A stretch of DNA of 64,000 nucleotides from Candidatus Sumerlaea chitinivorans (GTDB lineage Bacteria > Sumerlaeota > Sumerlaeia > Sumerlaeales > Sumerlaeaceae), in NCBI GenBank assembly GCA_003290465.1, contig CP030759.1, positions 1,094,672 to 1,158,671 of the forward strand, read 5' to 3'. The position numbers were made by a program, and so were the translations under genes. Positions 55,276 to 64,000 of this stretch are shown here, piece after piece; positions within the stretch are counted from its first letter, which is position 1; each line of letters opens with the position of its first letter. The notes under the pieces are model-generated. The model was given only the letters and a program-made list of their open reading frames with translations. It had not been told where the DNA came from and ran no database searches.

Positions 55276-56195
55276 CGGACGACCTCCACGGAGCGCATGC
55301 GTCTGACAATTATCAGGACGAACAGGCACAGGTAAGCCACGAAGGTCAGGAGAGCAATCTCGGGATACTCGGCAGCCTCCCGGAATAAACGATCGCGGTG
55401 CCAAATCCGGCTTGGTTGCAATAGGTTTTGGAGTAATACTTGGATATTCGTCAGTGGGGAGAATAAAAGAAAAATTGGGAGTCCTGCCATCTTTGCGAGT
55501 GCGCGCACAGTCGTAGGCAACAGAAACCAGAAGATGAGATAGATGGCACCCGCATAACGCTCCGAGCTGGCCAATGCGGACGCAGCAAGAAGCGACAAGA
55601 CTGGCACCGCTGTGAATGCAACGCTCGCAAGAACTCCGCGGGCCACAACCCAAAGAGCGCTCCACGCCTGATTGGCATTCAGCACGAGACTCACAGCCTG
55701 AACATATGCTACAAGGATGGTGACCACAAGAATGCTGACTGGGAGGACCAAGAGCCCAAGAATCTTCCCAACGACGTAATCTCGAGTTCGCAATGGTCTC
55801 GAGAAATACAAGGTGTAGGCACCGTTGCGTAGGTCATTACAGATTATACCTGCTTGCTGAAGCATCATGAGCCACACAATCACAAGCGATGAGGAGAGAA
55901 ACAGGAAACACAGGGTCTGGAGGTCCATATTGAGACCCGGTAAGGGGAAACGCGCTGCTGCCCCAACTGAGCCAAGCTGATCTTGAGCCTCTTTGGGGAC
56001 CAAAGTTCGAGCCTGCCCTGCAATATAGAACAACACCCCGCTTACAATCATGTAGCAACAAAGGAGAAGCGGCAAGAAGAGATTGCGCTTGTTGGCCCAA
56101 TAGGGGCGCATCGTCATGCGCATAATCGGAAGCCAACGCCGCGCCACGGTGCGAGGCCCATCATAATGACGGTATGTTTGCTCATAAACGGGCAC
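55272..56195 (-). CDS. ABC-2 type transporter permease
   Basis: A 307-residue membrane protein with about six helices and the ABC-2 style N-terminus (YEQTYRHYDGPRT) followed by MRPYWANKRNLFLPLLLCCYMIV. The segment NDLRNGAYTLYFSRPLRTRDYVVGK is typical of ABC-2 permeases. Its start overlaps the upstream ATPase gene by 14 bases and its stop overlaps the next ATPase start by four, so translation is coupled. Confidence 0.82.
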   Translation of the reverse strand: MPVYEQTYRHYDGPRTVARRWLPIMRMTMRPYWANKRNLFLPLLLCCYMIVSGVLFYIAGQARTLVPKEAQDQLGSVGAAARFPLPGLNMDLQTLCFLFLSSSLVIVWLMMLQQAGIICNDLRNGAYTLYFSRPLRTRDYVVGKILGLLVLPVSILVVTILVAYVQAVSLVLNANQAWSALWVVARGVLASVAFTAVPVLSLLAASALASSERYAGAIYLIFWFLLPTTVRALAKMAGLPIFLLFSPLTNIQVLLQNLLQPSRIWHRDRLFREAAEYPEIALLTFVAYLCLFVLIIVRRMRSVEVVR

Positions 56196-57135
56196 TGGTG
56201 GTCTCCTTGATGGCGTCTAAGACGATGTCTTCAACCTTCTGGCGCACAAGTTCGAGTCGTTGCACCATCGCACCGGCAGCATGGGCTGCATCAAAAATCA
56301 GATCGACCGCTGCATGACTGGGAAGAACGACGTAGCCATTTGAGCCGGCCGTTTCTTCCACAAGCCGTGCTCCAAGGCCAGCAAGCTCCTCACCAAAACG
56401 CTTCATATCTCCGCGGATTCGCACCAAATAGACCAGCTGTTCTTCAGCAGCTCTGTGTGGAGCGCGAAGCTGACGGGATGCCACACGGCCGTCACTCAGG
56501 ATGATGATTTCCCGCGCAAGGTCTTCGACATCATTCAGCAAATGCGTGGAGAGAATCACATTCATCCCGCGATTCTCCACGAGGTCTCGGATGAGATCGA
56601 GCATTTGAGCTCGCCCCGTGGGATCCATCCCGCTCGTCGGCTCGTCCAAGAGCAGGAGCTGAGGATCATGGATAATGGCCTGAGCCAGTTTCACCCGCTG
56701 ACGCATACCTGTAGAAAAAGTCTCGAGCGGACGGTAACGCTCTTCTCCCACCCCCGTGTAATCCAACATTTCATGGGCTCGTTCCATAGCTGCTCCCCGT
56801 GGCAGCCCCGACAGCTCGCCCATGTAGGCAACAAGCTGCACCGCACTGAGCTTGGGGATGAATGCGTCGACCTCTGGCATATACCCCAAGTGGGCGCGGG
56901 CTTCAAGAGAGTGCCGGGGCAACTCGTACCCAGCCACCTTGACACTCCCGCTGTAGGGTGTAACAAAGCCCAGAATTGTGCGTAACAGTGTCGTCTTCCC
57001 TGCCCCATTCGGGCCGACCAAGCCTGCAGCTCCTCCATGAAACGTCAGGCAAACGTCATGGAGCACAGCTTTTCTGCCATAACCAGTGGTGAGATTCTTG
57101 ATTTCTATCAGCGGGCCGCTGTCACGGCCGTTCAT
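56182..57135 (-). CDS. ABC transporter ATP-binding protein
   Basis: This 317-residue ATPase shows Walker A GPNGAGKTT, signature FSTGMRQRVKLA and Walker B LLLDEPTSGMDP. ATG 57135 is chosen (AAGGAAA about 8 bases upstream); a GTG at 57156 is in frame. It follows the CPBP protease gene and precedes the first permease. It is similar in design to the second ATPase of the operon. Confidence 0.88.
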   Translation of the reverse strand: MNGRDSGPLIEIKNLTTGYGRKAVLHDVCLTFHGGAAGLVGPNGAGKTTLLRTILGFVTPYSGSVKVAGYELPRHSLEARAHLGYMPEVDAFIPKLSAVQLVAYMGELSGLPRGAAMERAHEMLDYTGVGEERYRPLETFSTGMRQRVKLAQAIIHDPQLLLLDEPTSGMDPTGRAQMLDLIRDLVENRGMNVILSTHLLNDVEDLAREIIILSDGRVASRQLRAPHRAAEEQLVYLVRIRGDMKRFGEELAGLGARLVEETAGSNGYVVLPSHAAVDLIFDAAHAAGAMVQRLELVRQKVEDIVLDAIKETTSARL

Positions 57136-57163
57136 TCGCGTTTTCCTTTTTCTCACTCAGATG

Positions 57164-58021
57164 TTAAGTGAGCAAAACCATACTGACATTGAACCATGCA
57201 TGGAATAGAATAGTGACCTCAATTCCGAATTTCTTTTGGCATACCAGCGTGCAAAGAGAGAGCAAAGCCACCTGAAACAATTTCGCGCCGATTGGTTCCA
57301 TGGTCCCACTGTGTGCGATTGCGAAAAGCACGGTCACGAGGGCAGCTGAGACGACAAGTGCAACGTGTTTCTTAAGTACAAAGCTTCCCGCCCACGCGAA
57401 AAAGGGAAACAAGAACTGTCGATACGTACACTCCTCCCATACCGCGGCATTCACTGCGAATACCAGCATGAGGCCAGCATGTCGCTGAAGCTGTTGAAGC
57501 ACGGGATCTTCCAATGCGCGACCGGTACGGACGTCGAAAGCAGAAACTAGCCAAGCCGTGCTCATAAAGCACACAGCCCACATCAGTACAAAAATCAGAA
57601 CCGAACGCCACGATGGTCGGAGTTTCCTCCACTCGCCTCGCAGGCAGCGACGAGTCAGAGGAAAAAATGGCAACGCGAGACGTGGAGACAGGGCTGCGCC
57701 TCCGACCACAAAAAACAGAATGCTCACCCCCCGCATGATTGCCTCAATACCATAGGACCAACGAAAATAAGCGGGGGCACTCAACCACAACGTGGCGCAA
57801 AAGACGACTGCGTAGCTGCCGCCGAGGACTCCCCCGAGAACCACAGGAAACCAAAGATGACGTGCAGATACACTCTGATGACGGTGTCGCCGAAGGTGAA
57901 TGTCCCTCAATCGGTACAAGAAAAAACAATACGCAGCAAGCAGGGCCCCAGAGTGGCCAAGCACTGTGATTCGTTCGGTCACTTGAAGGAAGGACTCAAC
58001 AGTGGGGGCGCCAATCATCAA
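57164..58021 (-). CDS. CPBP-family intramembrane metalloprotease
   Basis: The 285-residue membrane protein has about eight helices. The family motifs are present: the EExxxR-like WEECTYRQFLF, the second-motif His in FAIAHSG and the final HAWFN segment, which together form the glutamic-type/metal site of CPBP (CAAX) proteases. The substrate is unknown; near ABC-2 exporters these proteases often process or modify exported peptides, or confer immunity. It follows uvrA by 17 bases and precedes the ATPase by 28. Confidence 0.82.
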   Translation of the reverse strand: MMIGAPTVESFLQVTERITVLGHSGALLAAYCFFLYRLRDIHLRRHRHQSVSARHLWFPVVLGGVLGGSYAVVFCATLWLSAPAYFRWSYGIEAIMRGVSILFFVVGGAALSPRLALPFFPLTRRCLRGEWRKLRPSWRSVLIFVLMWAVCFMSTAWLVSAFDVRTGRALEDPVLQQLQRHAGLMLVFAVNAAVWEECTYRQFLFPFFAWAGSFVLKKHVALVVSAALVTVLFAIAHSGTMEPIGAKLFQVALLSLCTLVCQKKFGIEVTILFHAWFNVSMVLLT

Positions 58022-58038
58022 GTTCGCTCCCAGCGTCC

Positions 58039-60915
58039 TTATTCGCAGATCAGTGCTTTGGGACGTTTCACCGAGCCACGCAACACTTGCCGGAGGTAGT
58101 GTCCAGTAATGGAGTCGTTGTTCTCTGCTACCTCTTCGGGTGTCCCTGTTGCCACGACTCTCCCTCCCTCCTCGCCACCTTCCGGCCCAAGATCAATGAC
58201 GTAGTCCGCACATTTGATGACATCCAGATTGTGCTCGATGACGATGACCGTATTGCCTTGGTCAACGAGAGAGTGCAGTACGTGAAGCAACTGCCGAATG
58301 TCTTCGAAGTGCAGTCCTGTGGTGGGCTCATCCAGAATGTACACGGTCCGACCAGTCGCTCGGCGTGAAAGTTCTTTGGCTAACTTCACACGTTGAGCCT
58401 CTCCCCCACTGAGTGTTGTGGCGCTTTGGCCAAGGGAAATATAGCCAAGCCCAACATCGCAAAGCACCTGAAGTTTCTGGGCAATGGGCGGAACGGAACT
58501 GAATAGCTCAAGAGCCTCTGCAACCGTCATTTCGAGAACGTCGGCAATCGAAGCGCCGCGATACGTGATTTCCAACGTCTCGCGGTTGTAGCGACGCCCC
58601 TTACAAACCTCGCACTGCACAAAGATGTCCGGCAAGAAATGCATCTCCACCTTGACAAGCCCGTCTCCTTGGCATGCCTCGCACCGCCCACCTTTGACAT
58701 TAAAGCTGAAACGCCCGGCTGTGTAGCCGCGCGCCCGAGCCTCAGGAAGCTGCGCAAACCATTCTCGAATCGGTGTGAGTACGCCCGTGTAAGTCCCGGG
58801 GTTTGAGCGTGGGGTTCGTCCAATCGGCGTTTGGTCAACATCCACAACTTTGTCCACATGTTCAAGTCCATCGATCGAGTCATGGTCCCCGGGTCGCAAA
58901 TGCGAGTGATACAGCTTCACTGAAAGCGCACGATAAAGGATCTCGTTCACTAAGGTGGACTTTCCGCTTCCGCTCACGCCAGTGACGCACGTAAAGACGC
59001 CCAACGGAAAAGCTACAGTGATGTTCTTCAAATTGTGTTCGCGGGCTCCCCTGACGATTAGTTCATAGCCACGACGCACCGGACGCCGTTGCTTAGGAGT
59101 CTCAATAGATAGCTCGCCACGAAGATACCTGCCGGTGATCGACTCGGGCGCCCGAGCCACCTCTTCTGGAGTTCCTGCCGCCACCAAATGCCCCCCCTCG
59201 CGACCAGCACGCGGCCCCAAATCCACGACAAAGTCTGCTGATCGAATGGTGCTCTCATCATGCTCAACCACCAGCACCGTATTCCCCAAATCACGCAACT
59301 GGCGAAGCGTGGCAAGGAGACGTTGATTGTCGCGTTGATGCAGGCCAATCGAGGGCTCGTCCAGAACGTACAGCACCCCAACCAACTGCGAACCGATTTG
59401 CGTTGCCAGCCGGATGCGTTGTGCTTCCCCACCCGCGAGAGTCCCCGCAGGACGGTCCAATGTCAGATAGCTCAGCCCAACATTTAGCAGAAACTGAAGT
59501 CGGTCTTCGATCTCCTTGAGTAGCGGCGCTGCAACTTGCCTCTGTCGGGAGCTCAGTTCCAAGTTCGCAAAAAAACGCCTACACTGCTCAATCGTCAGTG
59601 CACATAACTCACTGATGTTGAGTCCCCCAACGCGCACGGCAAGGGCCTCTGGCTTTAGCCGCTGACCGTTGCAGGCCGAGCATTTGATTTCACGCAGGTA
59701 TTGGGCAAGCTCAAGGTGTTCATCCTCATGATAGCGCCGGCGAATGCGTGGGATCATTCCTTCCCAATCGCTCTCGGCGCGATATTCCGAGCCTGTGCGT
59801 GAGCGATAGACGACAGGGAACTTTTCTCCTCCGTTCCCCCAAAGTAACAGCTTTTGGATACGCTTGGGCAACTTCTTGAATGGGACATCGAGGCGAAAAC
59901 CGTAGTGGTCAGCCATCGCCTTCAGAAACTGGTTCTGCCACGCAGTCCTCTCCCGCCCATCGCTTTCATCCGTTAGATGTGCCCATGGAGCGAGGGCTCC
60001 CTCGGATAACGATAGCTCAGGGTTTGGCACAATCAGCGATTCGTCCGGCTCCATCAGAACCCCTAAGCCGTTACACTTTTGGCACGCGCCTACAGGAGAG
60101 TTAAAGGAGAATAGGCGGTGGGTAAGCTCTTCGAGCGCGATACCGCAATCCGGACAAGAAAACTTCTCACTGAAGAGCATGACGCGGCCTTCATCCACAA
60201 GCTGGACCTCGACAAGGCCATCCGCCCGCTTTAGAGCAATTTCGAGAGATTCCGCCAAACGCGATCGAACGTCGGGGTGAACCGTCAAGCGATCCACCAC
60301 AAGCGAGATAGTGTGCTTGCGCGTCTTTTGCAGTCTGGGAATTGTGTCCAACTCGACGAGTTGGCCATCCACGATCGCTCGCGTGAATCCATTTTTGCGC
60401 GCCTCCTCGAAAAGCTCGCGATATTCGCCCTTTCGCCCACGCACGACGGGGGCCATGACGAAAAAACGCGTTTGGGGCGGCAGCGACAAAATCGCCTCCG
60501 TCATCTGCTCGGTTGTTTGCTGCTGAATGGGCTTCCCGCACTGGGGACAATGTGGCTGGCCGATTGTGGCGTAGAGCACTCGCAGATAGTCGTAAATTTC
60601 CGTGACCGTGCCGACCGTGGAGCGGGGGTTCGAGCTGATCGTCTTTTGCTCAATAGAAATTGCCGGCGACAGCCCGGTGATCAGCTCAACTTTGGGCTTG
60701 GGCATCTGCTCGAGGAATTGCCGCGCATACGCTGATAGGCTCTCGACATACCGACGCTGCCCTTCCGCGTAGATGGTATCAAAAGCAAGTGAGCTTTTGC
60801 CGCTGCCACTTAGCCCCGTGATTACGGTCAAGGAGTTTCGCGGAATGTCGAGGTCAATGTTTTTCAGGTTATGTTCGGCGGCACCACGAATGACAATACA
60901 GTCCCGCGTATGCAT
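58039..60915 (-). CDS. uvrA: UvrABC system protein A
   Basis: UvrA is the damage-sensing ATPase of nucleotide excision repair. The 958-residue protein has two ABC modules: [12 protein letters not shown] near the N-terminus and [11 protein letters not shown] about residue 640, signatures [12 protein letters not shown] and [12 protein letters not shown], and cysteine pairs for the zinc sites (CPDCGIAL...CQKCNGLG and CEACQGDG...CEVCKGRRY). The signature helix and Walker B motifs are intact. It heads the operon of CPBP and ABC genes. Confidence 0.97.
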   Translation of the reverse strand: MHTRDCIVIRGAAEHNLKNIDLDIPRNSLTVITGLSGSGKSSLAFDTIYAEGQRRYVESLSAYARQFLEQMPKPKVELITGLSPAISIEQKTISSNPRSTVGTVTEIYDYLRVLYATIGQPHCPQCGKPIQQQTTEQMTEAILSLPPQTRFFVMAPVVRGRKGEYRELFEEARKNGFTRAIVDGQLVELDTIPRLQKTRKHTISLVVDRLTVHPDVRSRLAESLEIALKRADGLVEVQLVDEGRVMLFSEKFSCPDCGIALEELTHRLFSFNSPVGACQKCNGLGVLMEPDESLIVPNPELSLSEGALAPWAHLTDESDGRERTAWQNQFLKAMADHYGFRLDVPFKKLPKRIQKLLLWGNGGEKFPVVYRSRTGSEYRAESDWEGMIPRIRRRYHEDEHLELAQYLREIKCSACNGQRLKPEALAVRVGGLNISELCALTIEQCRRFFANLELSSRQRQVAAPLLKEIEDRLQFLLNVGLSYLTLDRPAGTLAGGEAQRIRLATQIGSQLVGVLYVLDEPSIGLHQRDNQRLLATLRQLRDLGNTVLVVEHDESTIRSADFVVDLGPRAGREGGHLVAAGTPEEVARAPESITGRYLRGELSIETPKQRRPVRRGYELIVRGAREHNLKNITVAFPLGVFTCVTGVSGSGKSTLVNEILYRALSVKLYHSHLRPGDHDSIDGLEHVDKVVDVDQTPIGRTPRSNPGTYTGVLTPIREWFAQLPEARARGYTAGRFSFNVKGGRCEACQGDGLVKVEMHFLPDIFVQCEVCKGRRYNRETLEITYRGASIADVLEMTVAEALELFSSVPPIAQKLQVLCDVGLGYISLGQSATTLSGGEAQRVKLAKELSRRATGRTVYILDEPTTGLHFEDIRQLLHVLHSLVDQGNTVIVIEHNLDVIKCADYVIDLGPEGGEEGGRVVATGTPEEVAENNDSITGHYLRQVLRGSVKRPKALICE

Positions 60916-61026
60916 CTTAACCGTTTGTTCGTCTCCTCTTCCTCACGATTAGTGGCAGGTCGAACTCCTCAACCGCCCGGCAATTTTCTTTTGCATGCTC
61001 GGCTGATGCGCTCACATGCATTTACC

Positions 61027-61884
61027 ATGAGTCTTTCACCAGAAATACGGCGTCTTCTTCAGAAGACACTTAGGATCAAAGGAAGCGATGTCCCTTTGCA
61101 CCGGGTGTTGGACATTTTGGCTACGGAGGACGGCGACGTCAGTGAAGTAGTGAACCGGTTTCGGGACATCGAGAATACTGCTCTGCGTACGGCCTTTCAT
61201 AACTGTGCAGTCTTGCTTCGCATGTTGGAGGCGCAAGCCGGGCTCACCCCCACGTGGGAAGGGGGGCCGGGTGCTGAAACGCAACAGGCGGTAGCCAGTA
61301 ACACGAAATCCACCGATTCATCCCCACCGACTAAGAATGCTCCCAAGCGACGCTTCACTCCGCAAGAGCTTCAGCCGTTTGTGGATGAGACACAGCGAGG
61401 AAAGGTCTCGGTAGCGAAAGTCTATGTGGACGGAGCAAGCCGAGGGAATCCCGGTCCCGCGGGGATCGGTGTGGCACTCTTCACCATGGACGGCAAAAAG
61501 ATTGCTCAAATCTCCCGTGCCATCGGCACGACCACCAACAATGCAGCTGAGTACACAGCTCTCATTGAAGCCCTCAAATTAGCAAAGGACCTCGGCATCC
61601 AACAACTTTATGTCCTTAGCGACAGTCAGCTCATGGTTAACCAAATGACCGGTCGGTATAAAGTGAAGCATCCACAAATTGCTGAGTTTGTCGCACAAGC
61701 TCAAGAATTGGCAAAGCAGTTCGCAAAAGTCTCGTTTCACTTTATCGAGCGCGAAAACAATCGGTTGGCAGACGCGCTTTCAACCGCCCCGATCGCGAAA
61801 ATCCCAAACCAGAGAACAGACTCGTCGAGCCAAGAACTGATGGCTTTACTGGACGATAATCCGGATGAGGGCCGCACAGAATAA
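61027..61884 (+). CDS. RNase H-like protein (RnhA family) with N-terminal extension
   Basis: The 285-residue protein has a C-terminal RNase HI fold (residues about 140-260): VYVDGASRGNPGPAGIG, TNNAAEYTALIEAL, LSDSQLMVNQM and NRLADALS, holding the D-E-D-D active site. This would cut the RNA strand of RNA-DNA hybrids. The first ~130 residues, with FRDIENTALRTAFHN, are a helical domain of unknown role. ATG 61027 is chosen because the frame's upstream part overlaps the uvrA N-terminus; ATG 61006 is an alternative. It is divergent from uvrA. Confidence 0.85.
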   Translation: MSLSPEIRRLLQKTLRIKGSDVPLHRVLDILATEDGDVSEVVNRFRDIENTALRTAFHNCAVLLRMLEAQAGLTPTWEGGPGAETQQAVASNTKSTDSSPPTKNAPKRRFTPQELQPFVDETQRGKVSVAKVYVDGASRGNPGPAGIGVALFTMDGKKIAQISRAIGTTTNNAAEYTALIEALKLAKDLGIQQLYVLSDSQLMVNQMTGRYKVKHPQIAEFVAQAQELAKQFAKVSFHFIERENNRLADALSTAPIAKIPNQRTDSSSQELMALLDDNPDEGRTE

Positions 61885-61964
61885 GCGCCGGTGACCCACA
61901 GGCACGCGCCAGCAACTACCCAATCTTTCTGCAGAAACTCCAGTCGCCTTGCAGCGCGAACGAA

Positions 61965-62067
61965 GCGAGGGTTCTCGGTTCCGATTCATTTCCCCCAAAA
62001 ACGTGACGGCCCGGCGGAGGGGGTGCGGACGCCGGGCCGTTGGAGGAACCCTCGCGAGCCCCTCCAA
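61965..62067 (+). ncRNA. Structured element with alternative stems (attenuator-like)
   Basis: An outer stem GCGAGGGTTC/GAACCCTCGC (61965-61974 with 62046-62055) encloses an 11-bp inner stem ACGGCCCGGCG/CGCCGGGCCGT (62006-62016 with 62030-62040). A second hairpin TTGGAGG/CCTCCAA (62040-62046 with 62061-62067) would use the 3' side of both stems, and is followed by the T-rich tail ATCTTGTTCTTATTT. The two folds are mutually exclusive, as in a transcription attenuator. The region spans the 363-base gap between the RNase H gene (stop 61884) and the next gene (start 62248). It may simply be a complex terminator of the upstream gene. I match it to no known riboswitch. Confidence 0.4.
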
Positions 62068-62247
62068 ATCTTGTTCTTATTTCAATTGGCCAAAAAACCA
62101 AACCTAAGCGCTCGCAATTCGATAAACCTAAACCGAGAATTGCAAGGATGATTTCGGGGGCTGCCGATACCCTAAGCTAAAGAGTTGACGTCTGGGCGAT
62201 TCGCTCCCCAACCTTCTGCCAAAATTTAGGCAGAAACGGAATAACGG

Positions 62248-63024
62248 ATGCCACACATTGCTCTTCAGCTCTACACGCTTCGCAACGAGTGCGAGAAGAA
62301 TTTTGAAGCAGTGTTAGACCAAGTGGCACAGATGGGCTACGAAGGCGTTGAATTTGCGGGTTATTGGGGACGGCCTGCGGCAGCGCTCCGCGCGCAATTG
62401 GATAGACTTGGGATCGTGGCTGTCTCCACTCACGTGGGGATGGATACGATCCGAGAAAAATTTCCTCAAGTCCTCCGGGATGCAAAAACGCTTGGATGCA
62501 AATACGTCACGGTACCTGCGCCCCCTTCGAACTTCGCAGGCGACGAGCCCGCATGGCGCATTTTCCGAGAGGAGCTGAAGTTCTATCACGTGCTCCTTCA
62601 GCACTCCGGTTTGGCGCTGTGCTATCACAACCATGCCCGCGAATTCGAGCCCGTGGAGGAGGACTTTGTACCATTCGACTGGTTTTTCAGCAAACCCCAC
62701 GGGTTTCTCTGTCAACTCGACGTGTATTGGGCCAGTTTTGCAGGATGCGACCCTTCACAGCAGCTGCGTCAGCTTGTTGGCAGGTGTCCGCTAATCCACG
62801 TTAAGGACATGTCCAAAGATGAAACGCGGCGCGATGAGATTCCCGGGGACGGGTGCTTACCGTGGCGTGACATTCTGGGTGCCGCGTTAGAAGCGCAAAC
62901 CGAATGGCTTATCGTGGAGCAGGACAATCCTCGCGAGAATGCCATGCTTGCAGTGCAACGTGGATTGCACTTTGTGAAACGATGCCTTAGGGAAATCGCC
63001 TCTCAGCGCCCCACTACTCAGTAA
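62248..63024 (+). CDS. Sugar phosphate isomerase/epimerase family TIM-barrel protein
   Basis: A 258-residue cytosolic protein of the xylose isomerase-like TIM-barrel superfamily. It begins with ALQLYTLRNECEKNFEAVLDQVAQMGYEGVEFAGYWG and contains the metal-site segments YHNHAREFEP, QLDVYWASFAG, LIHVKDMSKDE and WLIVEQDNP, spaced as in sugar epimerases and IolE-like proteins. The precise substrate is not readable. It may be linked to the galactose gene nearby, but the two are convergent. Confidence 0.85.
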   Translation: MPHIALQLYTLRNECEKNFEAVLDQVAQMGYEGVEFAGYWGRPAAALRAQLDRLGIVAVSTHVGMDTIREKFPQVLRDAKTLGCKYVTVPAPPSNFAGDEPAWRIFREELKFYHVLLQHSGLALCYHNHAREFEPVEEDFVPFDWFFSKPHGFLCQLDVYWASFAGCDPSQQLRQLVGRCPLIHVKDMSKDETRRDEIPGDGCLPWRDILGAALEAQTEWLIVEQDNPRENAMLAVQRGLHFVKRCLREIASQRPTTQ

Positions 63025-63248
63025 GCTAAGCGGAACCCGTCCCTGCCGATGAGCGAACACGCGTTACCACCGGCGAACATTGGTCTCGGAGCAGAGGGCG
63101 GGGTGAGAAGATTTGTTGCCTTTCTTTCGATGAGTGCAACGGAGTAGGTGTCTAACTTTTTCTGCCGCCCACCCGCATTGCTTTTCTACGCTGAGATGAT
63201 TTCTGACAAAGCCTGCATAACCCGATTCAACATGTGCGGTAGGCGACG

Positions 63249-64000
63249 TCAGCTACTCCCTACACTAATAGCACTTACCACTTGAGGCGCTGCTTGAGGT
63301 TGGCCTTCTTTCGATGCCAGTTCACGCAGATGCCTCGCTGCATCCTCGGGTGGCGTCGGGTTGATATAAAACCCACTACCCCACTCAAAACCCGCAACCC
63401 GTGTTAGTTTTGGCATAATCTCGATGTGCCAGTGATAGTAGGGAGCACTGCCAGACTCGTCATAAGGCGTCGTGTGGATCACAAAGTTGTAGGGCGGATC
63501 GTCAAGCGCCTGTTTGATTAAAGAGAACGTCTTCTTCATAATCCGCGCCAGATCCACGATTTCGTTTTTCGTAATGTCCGAAAAGAACGACGTGTGCTGC
63601 TTGGGGACGATGCACGTTTCGAAGGGGAAACGACTCGCAAAGGGCATGTAGCTCAAAAACGTGTCGTTCTCGGCCACAGTGCGGATATTGTCCTCGAGCT
63701 CCTGATGAATCATGTCGCAAAACACGCACCGTTCTTTGTAGTCAAAATAGCGGCCTGCCCCTTGGAGCTCCTCCTGAACACGTTTCGGTACGATTGGGAG
63801 CGCAATGATTTGAGAGTGAGGATGCTCGATTGAAGCGCCGGCTTCTCGCCCCCAATTTTTGAAAATCATGATGTAGCGCATGCGCGTATCTTTGCGCATT
63901 TCCACCATTCGGTCGCGGAACGCCCAAAGAATCTCTTGGATTTGCTCTTCCCCAAGATCCGCATAGGTTTGGGCGTGGCTTGGACTTTCCACCACGACCT
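63249..64000 (-). CDS. galT: Galactose-1-phosphate uridylyltransferase, 5' end beyond window
   Basis: GalT moves UMP from UDP-glucose to galactose-1-phosphate in the Leloir pathway. The visible 250 residues cover the C-terminal two thirds: VVVESPSHAQTY, NWGREAGASIEHPHSQIIALP with the active-site HPH, CVFCDMI zinc-site cysteines, and HWHIEIMPKL. The reading frame is open to the right edge, so the N-terminus is missing and the gene is partial. It converges on the sugar isomerase gene. Confidence 0.92.
   Translation of the reverse strand, partial: VVVESPSHAQTYADLGEEQIQEILWAFRDRMVEMRKDTRMRYIMIFKNWGREAGASIEHPHSQIIALPIVPKRVQEELQGAGRYFDYKERCVFCDMIHQELEDNIRTVAENDTFLSYMPFASRFPFETCIVPKQHTSFFSDITKNEIVDLARIMKKTFSLIKQALDDPPYNFVIHTTPYDESGSAPYYHWHIEIMPKLTRVAGFEWGSGFYINPTPPEDAARHLRELASKEGQPQAAPQVVSAISVGSS

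Noticed and set aside
54331-55665. A 444-residue open frame for the second ABC ATPase
   Set aside because: The first 130 codons lie over the permease gene in another frame and look non-protein-like; GTG 55275 with a GTGA overlap gives a normal ATPase.
60871-61026. N-terminal extension of the RNase H-like protein
   Set aside because: It overlaps the uvrA start on the opposite strand and shows no domain.

Overview
The window is about 64 kb of bacterial chromosome with moderate GC content, dense single-copy housekeeping and metabolic genes, and short operons on both strands. I see no insertion sequence, prophage, CRISPR array, rRNA operon or plasmid gene. Standard stop codons, including TGA, are used. 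Export signals, a probable lipoprotein, an RlpA-like protein and SecG point to a bacterium with a cell envelope of diderm type. The gene mix is unusual: siroheme decarboxylase AhbA/AhbB (alternative heme route), NfnAB (electron-bifurcating transhydrogenase), aminofutalosine synthase MqnE (futalosine menaquinone route), citramalate synthase, a fused transaldolase/glucose-6-phosphate isomerase, and a microcompartment-type aldehyde dehydrogenase. This suggests an anaerobic or microaerophilic member of a little-cultured phylum near the PVC/FCB groups, for example Sumerlaeota/BRC1. That placement is inference only.

Layout: 0.2-7 kb holds tRNA-Ala, a lone ketosynthase, a membrane protein, nadA, a PH-like membrane protein and prfA. 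7.1-11 kb is one gene for a 1287-residue membrane-anchored protein of about 13 prealbumin-like repeats. 11.1-11.5 kb holds tRNA-Arg(CCG) and tRNA-Thr(CGT). 11.6-17 kb holds an rluD / GH13 / secreted-protein operon facing a PafA-like phosphatase. 17.2-23.3 kb holds a glycosyltransferase-methyltransferase fusion, ahbA-ahbB, nfnB-nfnA and trpA. 23.3-28.4 kb holds rlpA, a small HD hydrolase, a lipoprotein and icd. 28.8-34.6 kb holds secG, a small acidic protein with a zinc-ribbon S26-like protein, hsp20-lon and tRNA-Arg(TCG). 34.6-40.3 kb holds a small protein, dnaB, a membrane protein, mqnE and an SsnA-like amidohydrolase. 40.4-48 kb holds a zinc-ribbon membrane protein, ispD with a GT4 glycosyltransferase, and tkt with tal-pgi. 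48.3-53.4 kb holds the aldehyde dehydrogenase, hisH, cimA and a flavin reductase. 53.5-60.9 kb is a uvrA-led operon with a CPBP protease and two ATPase-permease pairs. 61-64 kb holds an RNase H-like protein, a structured intergenic element, a sugar isomerase/epimerase-like protein and the 3' part of galT.

Together the genes describe central carbon flow (pentose phosphate, isocitrate dehydrogenase, galactose and alpha-glucan use), cofactor synthesis (NAD, heme, menaquinone, isoprenoids), scattered amino-acid synthesis genes (trpA, hisH, cimA) and proteostasis (hsp20-lon). The parts most worth a second look are the S26-like protein lacking its general-base lysine, the GT2-methyltransferase fusion, the 13-repeat surface protein, the orphan microcompartment dehydrogenase, and a possible two-state RNA structure at 61,965-62,067. 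I found no clearly undescribed multi-gene defence or mobile system.
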